From positions 694,467-758,466 of the forward strand of contig NZ_HG003686.1 of assembly GCF_000312365.2 (NCBI RefSeq): DNA of 64,000 bases, given 5' to 3'. Positions 58,420 to 64,000 of the stretch are shown piece after piece; position 1 is the first letter of the stretch; every line of letters starts with the position of its first letter. Made by a program: the position numbers and the translations under genes. Origin of the DNA: Anaerococcus provencensis (lineage in GTDB: Bacteria; Bacillota; Clostridia; Tissierellales; Peptoniphilaceae). The notes under the pieces are model-generated. The model ran no database searches. It was not told the origin of the DNA and was given only the letters and a program-made list of their open reading frames with translations.

Positions 58420-59409
58420 ATGCCACTAGTTGAAACAAAAAAACAAATGGAAGAATACAAAGACTTTGTCAGAAATTCTCAATATGGCAAAGCAATGCAA
58501 GATCCAAATTGGGCTAAGATTAAGGCTAATTGGACAAATGATTATGTATATGTTGAAAAGAATGGTCACATTGCAGGAGCAATGAGTGTTATAGGCATAA
58601 AAAATGACAATGGTAAGCATTTCTTATATGCACCAAGAGGTCCAGTTTGTGATTTCAAAGATTATGATCTTGTCCAAGAATTAATTAAGGAAGCGGAAGT
58701 ATTAGTTGATAAATACGATGCATTTCTTTTGAGAATGGATCCAGAAGTAGATTTTAATGAGAAAATAATCTATGAATATGAAAAAAGAGGATATGACTTT
58801 AGAACCTATGGTTTAGACAACCATGCCTTTACTCAACCTAGATACAATATGATTTTAGAAATTGCAAGCAAAGATGAAGATACTCTTTTTGAAAACTTTT
58901 CTTCAGCAACAAGAAGGAATATAAGAAAATCATATAGAAATGAGATTGAAACTATCAGAGAAACTAATGAAAAGACAATTGATACTTTTTATGAGCTTAC
59001 AAAAATCATGGCTGATAGGCAAGGAATAGGACACAGACCAAAAGATTACTTTCAAAGGCTATGTGACCATATGGGTGGTGAAATCTTCACCTCTTATTAT
59101 AAGGGAGAGCCACTTTCATCTTCACTCCTAGTTGCTTATAATGATAAAGTATATTATCTTTATGCAGCTAGTTCTAATGAACATAGAAACAAGATGCCAA
59201 ATTTCAATATGATTTGGGAAGAAATAAAATGGTCAAAGGAAAATGAATATAAATACTTTGACTTTGGTGGAGTATTCTCTGTTGATAGCAAAGATGGCCT
59301 CTATAGATTTAAAGAAGGCTTTTGCTATCCAGATAAGTATACTGCCTTTATAGGCGAACTAGATGTGGTTTATGATAGAGATAAATATAATGAGTTTATA
59401 AAAAAATAA
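58420..59409 (+). CDS. FemABX-family peptidoglycan bridge aminoacyltransferase
   Basis: A 329-residue FemX-like protein that adds amino acids from aminoacyl-tRNA to lipid II or peptidoglycan precursors. Two GNAT-like halves are seen: NAT-type sequence with KNGHIAGAMSVIG and YAPRGPVCDF, then FSSATRRNIRKSYRNEI and FDFGGVFSVDSKDGLYRFKEGF typical of the family. There is no coiled-coil arm as in FemA. The added residue cannot be predicted. It is followed by a bidirectional terminator. Confidence 0.88.
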   Translation: MPLVETKKQMEEYKDFVRNSQYGKAMQDPNWAKIKANWTNDYVYVEKNGHIAGAMSVIGIKNDNGKHFLYAPRGPVCDFKDYDLVQELIKEAEVLVDKYDAFLLRMDPEVDFNEKIIYEYEKRGYDFRTYGLDNHAFTQPRYNMILEIASKDEDTLFENFSSATRRNIRKSYRNEIETIRETNEKTIDTFYELTKIMADRQGIGHRPKDYFQRLCDHMGGEIFTSYYKGEPLSSSLLVAYNDKVYYLYAASSNEHRNKMPNFNMIWEEIKWSKENEYKYFDFGGVFSVDSKDGLYRFKEGFCYPDKYTAFIGELDVVYDRDKYNEFIKK

Positions 59410-59487
59410 CCCTAAGGCTTAGAGAGCATATTCCCTAAGGTTGGATTTATAAATCCGACTTTAGGATGCAATCTAGTCCTTAGGATT
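59402..59487. terminator. Branched bidirectional terminator, femX/tpx
   Basis: An outer stem CCTAAGGCTTAG/CTAGTCCTTAGG encloses an inner hairpin CCTAAGGTTGGATTT/AATCCGACTTTAGG. T runs exist at both outer ends for the two strands. It separates two converging genes. Confidence 0.75.
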
Positions 59488-59489
59488 TT

Positions 59490-59990
59490 TTATAGACTTT
59501 TTGCGACTTCTACTGCCTTTGTTATATCAGGCAAGTTTGTATTTTGATCTAGGTATTCTAGATGGCGAATTATTTTGTTTTCATCAATGACAAATATAGC
59601 TCTATTTAATAAATTATATTCTTCTATCAAAACTCCATATGATTTTGCAAAATCATTATATAAATAGTCAGACAAAAATACTATATTTTCAGATTCCTTT
59701 TCTCTAACAAATCTTTGCTCAGCAAAGGGTAAATCGTTAGAAATTGAAATAATATTGAGCATATCTTCTTGGCTAGCTTTATTTAACATATATGTTTGTA
59801 ATTCACAAATAGATGTATCAAGAGATGGAATAACTGATATAATAGTTACTCCTTGCATTTCTTTATAAAAATTATAATCTTCTAAGTCTTTAGTTAAAGC
59901 CTTAAAATTTGGAGCTTTATCTCCTATTTTTAATTCTTCGCCAGATAAACTAATATCAAAGCTTCCAAACTTAGCTTTTCTTTTAGTCAT
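59490..59990 (-). CDS. tpx: Thiol peroxidase Tpx, resolving cysteine missing
   Basis: A 166-residue atypical 2-Cys peroxiredoxin family member that reduces peroxides. IPSLDTSICELQTYMLN carries the peroxidatic cysteine. In the family a resolving cysteine follows the DLPFAxxRF motif; here the sequence is NDLPFAEQRFVREKE, with valine in that place, and no other cysteine is present in the protein. It may act as a one-cysteine enzyme with an external thiol. The ATG at 59990 has GGAGAATATT upstream; the longer frame is unlikely. Transcription is toward femX. Confidence 0.88.
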   Translation of the reverse strand: MTKRKAKFGSFDISLSGEELKIGDKAPNFKALTKDLEDYNFYKEMQGVTIISVIPSLDTSICELQTYMLNKASQEDMLNIISISNDLPFAEQRFVREKESENIVFLSDYLYNDFAKSYGVLIEEYNLLNRAIFVIDENKIIRHLEYLDQNTNLPDITKAVEVAKSL

Positions 59991-60112
59991 AATATTCTCC
60001 TTTTTGATATTAAATACTACTACCACTTATCTTATAATAAAAATTTATCATTGTAAAGATGTGAAAATTAGGGTATAATTAGTCAGTATGAAAATATTAT
60101 TAAGGAGGGAAT

Positions 60113-60775
60113 ATGGCAGACTTAGTTTTAAACGCAAATAATCGTCAAGCTACTGGAAAAAATAAAGTTAACAAATTAAGAGCTGAAGAATTAATTCCAG
60201 GCGTTATCTATGCCAAAGGTGAAGATAATCTTAATGTACAATTCACATCAAGAGATTTCGATAAAATATTAAGACAAGCTGGTACATCAACAATTATCAC
60301 ATTAGATATTGAAGGTGATAAAAAAGATGTACTTATTAAAGATTACCAAACACACCCATACAAAAATCAATATCTACACGTAGATTTCCAAGCAATCAAT
60401 CAAAACGAAACAATCAGAGTATCTGTACCAGTTGTTCTACTTGGTAGAGATGATATCAAGATTGATCAATCAGTATTGGTTCAAAATGTAGATACAATCG
60501 AAGTTGAATGTTTACCAAAATACATTCCACAAACAGCAGAAACAGATGTTACAGATATTCAAATTGGTGATGTAAGAACTGTAGCTGACCTTGATATCTT
60601 TGGAAATGAAAACATCACAATTCTAGCTGAAGACGATGATGTTATCTGTTCACTACAAGAAGTTCAAGAAGTTGAAATTCCTGAAGATGAAGATAGCGAA
60701 GCAGTAGATGCAGCTGATGTTCCTACTGTTGATGAAACAGAAGAAGGCGAAGAATCAAGCGAAGATGCTGAATAA
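60113..60775 (+). CDS. rplY: 50S ribosomal protein L25/general stress protein Ctc
   Basis: A 220-residue two-domain L25 (TL5/Ctc) that binds 5S rRNA. The L25 domain (ARQATGKNKVNKLRAEELIPGVIYAK, written here only in outline) occupies residues about 8-95; the C-terminal beta domain (VPVVLLGRDDIK) follows, and the last 40 residues are an acidic tail (EIPEDEDSEAVDAAD). It begins at an AAGGAGG ribosome site and ends before a terminator. Monocistronic. Confidence 0.93.
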   Translation: MADLVLNANNRQATGKNKVNKLRAEELIPGVIYAKGEDNLNVQFTSRDFDKILRQAGTSTIITLDIEGDKKDVLIKDYQTHPYKNQYLHVDFQAINQNETIRVSVPVVLLGRDDIKIDQSVLVQNVDTIEVECLPKYIPQTAETDVTDIQIGDVRTVADLDIFGNENITILAEDDDVICSLQEVQEVEIPEDEDSEAVDAADVPTVDETEEGEESSEDAE

Positions 60776-60782
60776 TTAATTT

Positions 60783-60804
60783 AAAGACCTTAGGGTCTTT
60801 TTTT
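60783..60804 (+). terminator. Terminator after rplY
   Basis: AAAGACC-TTAG-GGTCTTT is a perfect 7-bp stem with a 4-nt loop and T run, eight bases after the stop. Confidence 0.9.
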
Positions 60805-60841
60805 ATTTCCAAAAATTACAAGCATTTGTTATAATAATAAT

Positions 60842-61465
60842 ATGAATGGAAAATTTATTGTTTTTGAAGGACCAGATGGTTCAGGCAAAACCACAATCTT
60901 AAATAAAGTAAACGAAATATTAATATCAAAAGGCTACAAGACAAACTTGTTGAGAGAACCAGGCGGTACATTCATATCAGAAAAAATAAGAGATATTATA
61001 ATTGATAATGAAAATATAAATATGGATGCAAAAACTGAGGCCTTATTATTTGCAGCAAGCCGTGCCCAGCTAGTAAGTGAGAAAATAAAACCGCTTATGG
61101 AAGCTGGAGAGATTATTTTGTGTGATAGGTTTGTCTTAAGTTCTCTAACTTATCAAGGAGTTGGTAGGGGACTAGGTATAGATGAAATTAAAGCCATTAA
61201 TGATTTTGCAACAGATGGCCTAAAAGCTGATTTGACTGTATTTTTTAACATAGATTACAAAGATGCCCTTATCAGAAAAAGAGCAAATTTTACTGCTGAC
61301 AGATTGGAAAATGAAGAATTTGATTTTCACAAAAAAATCTTTGACGCTTATCTTGATATGGCAAAGCTTTACCAAGATGAAATATGTGAAATAGATGCGA
61401 GCAAATCAATTGACGAAGTAAGTAAGTCTGCTTTAGATTTGATATTAAATATATTGGAGGATTAA
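60842..61465 (+). CDS. tmk: Thymidylate kinase
   Basis: A 207-residue kinase that phosphorylates dTMP to dTDP. Walker A is FEGPDGSGKTT, the dTMP site LREPGGTFISEKIR, with DRFVLSSLTYQG and a LID region RKRANFTADRLENE. It starts the tmk-pstA-holB-ricT group, a common Firmicute order. The stop is immediately followed by the pstA ATG. Confidence 0.95.
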   Translation: MNGKFIVFEGPDGSGKTTILNKVNEILISKGYKTNLLREPGGTFISEKIRDIIIDNENINMDAKTEALLFAASRAQLVSEKIKPLMEAGEIILCDRFVLSSLTYQGVGRGLGIDEIKAINDFATDGLKADLTVFFNIDYKDALIRKRANFTADRLENEEFDFHKKIFDAYLDMAKLYQDEICEIDASKSIDEVSKSALDLILNILED

Positions 61466-61795
61466 ATGAAATTATTATTAGCCATTGTACAAGATGCAGA
61501 TGTGAATTTTTTGATGGATGCTCTAACAGAGAGTGGATATAGGGTAACCAGACTTTCTACAACAGGAGGATTCTTAAAAAAAGGCAATACAACACTATTA
61601 ATAGGTGTAGAAGAAGAAAAACTTGATGAAGTATTAGCTGTTATAGAGAAAAACTGCAAGAGGAGAAATACAACTACAACTATTATTAACCCATCTGCAG
61701 AAAGCTCACTTTTGACAAACACCGTACCTGTTGATATAACAGTTGGAGGAGCAACAATATTTATCCTAGATGTAGATCAATACATTAGATTATGA
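61466..61795 (+). CDS. pstA: Cyclic-di-AMP receptor PstA/DarA
   Basis: A 109-residue PII-like protein of the YaaQ/DarA family. KLLLAIVQDADVNFLMDAL, STTGGFLKKGNTTLLIG and VPVDITVGGATIFILDV match the family and its cyclic-di-AMP binding T-loop area. It is encoded between tmk and holB as in Bacillus. The stop overlaps the holB ATG by 4 nt. Confidence 0.93.
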   Translation: MKLLLAIVQDADVNFLMDALTESGYRVTRLSTTGGFLKKGNTTLLIGVEEEKLDEVLAVIEKNCKRRNTTTTIINPSAESSLLTNTVPVDITVGGATIFILDVDQYIRL

Positions 61796-62607
61796 GTATC
61801 CTAGAAAGACAGCTTAAAAATAATCAATTATTTCATGCTTATATATTTGAAGGCGAGAATGATATTGATAATCTAAGCTTTGCAAAAGAATTTGCAAACG
61901 AGGTGTTTAAAACAAAGGGATTAGATTTGAATAATGAAACTAATCCTGACTTATATGTCATTGATAATAATGATAATATAATAGACATAAATACTATTAG
62001 ATTATTAACTAAGGACATATCCTTAAGCCCAACAAATAAGAAAATAAAAATATATATAATAAACAATGCTCAAAATTTGAGGGATGAGGGTTCAAATGCC
62101 CTCTTAAAAACATTAGAAGAGCTTAAAGATTACAATATGGTTATCTTTACAACTACTAATAGTAATCTGATGTTAAAAACTATTAGGTCTAGGTGTCAGA
62201 TTATTAGCTTAGCCAATAATAAAAAAATATCTAATCTTGATATGGTAAAGTTGTCATCAATCATAAAAGATATCTACCAAGGTAAGCTTATTAGTTTTTA
62301 TCAAAATAAAGATTTTTTCGCAAGCTTTAAAGAAAACAAGCTAGATATTTTGAATGGATTTTTAGATTTATTTCAACTGGTATTATTATATAAGTACAAA
62401 GAAGACTTAAAAATAGGGGAAGATGTCAAATTTAATTTAACATATTTAGCTGATATGACTTTTGACCAAATTGAAAATCATATTGAATTAGTTAATAAAG
62501 TTAGAACAGGACTAAAAACAAATATTAATTATGATTTATCTATAGAGGAAATTATATTTAATATTTATATGGGAGGAATGCTGCAAAGTGAACGTAGTAG
62601 GCGTTAG
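61792..62607 (+). CDS. holB: DNA polymerase III delta' subunit HolB-like
   Basis: A 271-residue AAA+ clamp-loader protein. FHAYIFEGENDIDNLSFAKEF stands where the Walker A would be and lacks the GxxGxGK loop, as expected for delta'. KIYIINNAQNLRDEGSNALL and TIRSRCQII (SRC motif) are conserved. It overlaps pstA by 4 nt and ricT by 20. The C-terminal domain is short. Confidence 0.87.
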   Translation: MSILERQLKNNQLFHAYIFEGENDIDNLSFAKEFANEVFKTKGLDLNNETNPDLYVIDNNDNIIDINTIRLLTKDISLSPTNKKIKIYIINNAQNLRDEGSNALLKTLEELKDYNMVIFTTTNSNLMLKTIRSRCQIISLANNKKISNLDMVKLSSIIKDIYQGKLISFYQNKDFFASFKENKLDILNGFLDLFQLVLLYKYKEDLKIGEDVKFNLTYLADMTFDQIENHIELVNKVRTGLKTNINYDLSIEEIIFNIYMGGMLQSERSRR

Positions 62608-63397
62608 ATTTAGAAAAGCCGGAAAAATATATTATTTTGATGCGGGAAATGAGAACTATAAATGTAAGCAAAGTCTAGTCGTAGAAACAGAAAATGGCTT
62701 AGAAATAGGGGAAGTTGCCCTCATTAATCTTGATATAGACGAAGAAAAATTTAATAAAAAATTAAAAACTGTTGTAAGAATTGCTGATGAAGAGGATTTG
62801 AAAAGAAAAATTCTAAACAATATTGAAGCCAAAGAAGCCTTAGAAGTGTGTCAAAGCCTAGCTGATTCATATAAGCTAAATATGAAGCTGGTGGATTCTT
62901 ATTATACTTTGGATAAAAACAAGCTAGTTTTCTTTTTCACATCTGATAAAAGAGTGGATTTTAGGGAATTAGTAAAAGATTTGGCCCAAAGGTTCAGATC
63001 TAGAATAGAATTAAGGCAAATAGGGGTGAGAGATCACGCAAAACTAATCCAACACTTTGGAACTTGTGGCCAGCAATGTTGTTGTTCGAGGCACCTAACT
63101 GATTTTGTACCATTATCTATAAAATATGCCAAAGACCAAAACATCAGCCTGGATCCTGCAAAAATTTCCGGTGTATGTGGAAGACTAATGTGTTGTTTAT
63201 CTTTTGAAGAAGACAACTATATGTACATGAAAAAAATAATGCCAAAATGTGGGCAAAAAGTAAATACAGAAGAAAGCTGTGGAGTAGTACTAAGAAATGA
63301 CTACGTAAAAGAAGAGTGTAGAGTTAGGATAAAATCCGATGATGAAGAAAATATAGAAAAAATATTTAAATTATCAGAAATTAATTTAGAAATGTAA
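62588..63397 (+). CDS. ricT: PSP1-domain protein RicT/YaaT
   Basis: A 269-residue PSP1 protein with a GTG start after GGAGG. The C-terminal half has the cysteine-rich HFGTCGQQCCCSRHL and GRLMCCLSFE, which ligate a 4Fe-4S cluster in the RicAFT complex, a factor in RNA processing and developmental control. It overlaps holB by 20 nt, a tight coupling. Length is normal. Confidence 0.9.
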   Translation: MNVVGVRFRKAGKIYYFDAGNENYKCKQSLVVETENGLEIGEVALINLDIDEEKFNKKLKTVVRIADEEDLKRKILNNIEAKEALEVCQSLADSYKLNMKLVDSYYTLDKNKLVFFFTSDKRVDFRELVKDLAQRFRSRIELRQIGVRDHAKLIQHFGTCGQQCCCSRHLTDFVPLSIKYAKDQNISLDPAKISGVCGRLMCCLSFEEDNYMYMKKIMPKCGQKVNTEESCGVVLRNDYVKEECRVRIKSDDEENIEKIFKLSEINLEM

Positions 63398-63398
63398 T

Positions 63399-63413
63399 TG
63401 ATAATAATTATCA
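63399..63413. promoter_or_regulatory. Perfect Fur box upstream of the ferredoxin gene
   Basis: TGATAATAATTATCA matches the 7-1-7 Fur consensus exactly (both half-sites perfect). It lies just after ricT and 55 bp before the ferredoxin -35 box, so control of ferredoxin is plausible but the distance is larger than usual. Confidence 0.65.
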
Positions 63414-63467
63414 CTTTGCATAATTTATCGGATTTTAGGCGTTTTAAGTATAAATATTAGCTTTTAG

Positions 63468-63496
63468 TTGACATTTTTGAATTAATAATGTATACT
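63468..63496 (+). promoter_or_regulatory. Ferredoxin promoter
   Basis: TTGACA at 63468-63473 and TATACT at 63491-63496 with a 17-bp spacer, followed by AGGAGG before the ATG at 63527. Near-consensus, fitting high expression. Confidence 0.8.
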
Positions 63497-63526
63497 CATA
63501 TTAGTAAAACATTAGGAGGTAAAATA

Positions 63527-63700
63527 ATGGCTTACGTAATAGACGCAGATACATGCATTTCATGTGGAACATGTGCAGGTGAATGTCCAGTAGAAGCAAT
63601 CTCAGCTGGAGACGATGCTTATGTAATCGACGCAGATACATGTATTGATTGTGGAACTTGTGCTTCTGTTTGTCCAGTAGACGCAATTGATCCAGAATAA
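63527..63700 (+). CDS. 2[4Fe-4S] ferredoxin
   Basis: A 57-residue clostridial-type ferredoxin with two CxxCxxCxxxCP motifs: CISCGTCAGECPVEA and CIDCGTCASVCPVDA. It is acidic and has internal two-fold symmetry. Start at the ATG at 63527 after AGGAGGTAAAATA; the longer frame crosses the promoter. It is the major low-potential electron carrier of such anaerobes and could serve YgfK or the hydroxylases. A terminator and an intron-like element follow. Confidence 0.95.
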   Translation: MAYVIDADTCISCGTCAGECPVEAISAGDDAYVIDADTCIDCGTCASVCPVDAIDPE

Positions 63701-63726
63701 AAAGTACATAAAAATTAGACATATTA

Positions 63727-63758
63727 AAAACTACCAAGCTTGTCTTGGTAGTTTTTTT
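63727..63758 (+). terminator. Ferredoxin terminator
   Basis: AAAACTACCAAG pairs with CTTGGTAGTTTT around CTTGT and ends in seven T. The presumed intron begins directly after the T run. Confidence 0.92.
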
Positions 63759-63759
63759 G

Positions 63760-64000
63760 GTATGACGGGCATGTCATCAATCTGTGGTGAAAGTCCACGA
63801 AGGGCGTAGTTGCCAGCGAACCTCATAGCAATTCCCAAGGCTTGTACCGTGAGGTACAGGCGAGAAGAAGGGATAGCAAAATTGTAGCCTGACGAACAGA
63901 AACCTAATACTAAGGCTTGCACGGTGGACAAGCGAACCAAAAGTCGTGAAGTCCAAAAGGCAACCGTAAACCATGCAAGTAGATTAGGCAGGTAGACAAG
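63760..64000 (+). mobile_element. 5' part of a probable group IIC intron
   Basis: The element begins GTATGACGGGC two bases after the terminator T run, comparable to GUGYG-type intron ends, and continues with GTGGTGAAAGTCCAC, GGCTTGTACCGTGAGG, TAGCCTGACGAACAGAAACC and GGCTTGCACGGTGGACAAG. This order resembles domain I of bacterial group II introns, and insertion directly after a transcription terminator is the known habit of class C. The intron RNA runs past the window, so its maturase gene and 3' end are not seen. ORFs in this stretch are not proteins. Confidence 0.75.

Noticed and set aside
63731..63974. Small minus-strand ORFs at the right end
   Set aside because: They lie on the reverse of the terminator/intron RNA and show no domain or ribosome site.

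Overview
The window looks like chromosome of a low-GC, Gram-positive, anaerobic bacterium, most likely Peptoniphilaceae (Anaerococcus/Peptoniphilus type). Supporting this are AT-rich codon use, strong AGGAGG-type ribosome binding sites, a sortase-type NPKTG wall protein, FemX, PstA and RicT, a clostridial 2[4Fe-4S] ferredoxin and a selenium-linked purine catabolism cluster. The genus is an inference; no 16S gene is present.

Region 1 (1-29331) is one large metabolic island for anaerobic purine/ureide (uric acid) breakdown. Moco genes (a MoeA-like C-terminus, MogA/MoaB) and a divergent GntR regulator precede ygeX-ygeW-ygeY, an NCS1 permease, a first dihydropyrimidinase, ygfK, ssnA, two NCS2 permeases, a three-subunit xanthine dehydrogenase, a second dihydropyrimidinase and a fused selenium-dependent xanthine dehydrogenase. 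The cofactor genes yqeC, mocA, yqeB and an xdhC-type gene follow. A convergent block (cysteine desulfurase-like, DUF3343, yedF, selD) supplies activated selenium. The likely logic is import of purine or ureide, reductive/hydrolytic ring opening, carbamoyl transfer, and diaminopropionate cleavage to pyruvate and ammonia, with selenium used as a labile Mo-cofactor ligand. No selA/B/C is visible and SelD itself carries Cys.

Region 2 (29452-40754) is a complete type I-E CRISPR-Cas system. It is preceded by a secreted SNase-like lipoprotein gene whose stop overlaps the cas3 start. Cas2 is fused to a DnaQ-like exonuclease. The array has 24 repeats and 23 spacers, only 28 nt between cas2 and the first repeat, and one non-adjacent identical spacer pair.

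Region 3 (40890-50150) holds surface and housekeeping genes: a Zn peptidase, an NPKTG-anchored GH3 enzyme, tRNA-Thr, tuf, a 420-bp repeat-rich and highly folded non-coding stretch, a DUF4015 lipoprotein, a DUF438/hemerythrin/PAS protein behind a Fur-like box, and a frameshifted AraC regulator.

Region 4 (50369-64000) is core genome: dnaG-rpoD-trmK-nif3, rnpB, an SH3/NlpC-P60 hydrolase, folD, femX, a tpx lacking the resolving cysteine, rplY, tmk-pstA-holB-ricT, and a ferredoxin. The 5' part of a probable group IIC intron sits directly after the ferredoxin terminator and runs off the window.
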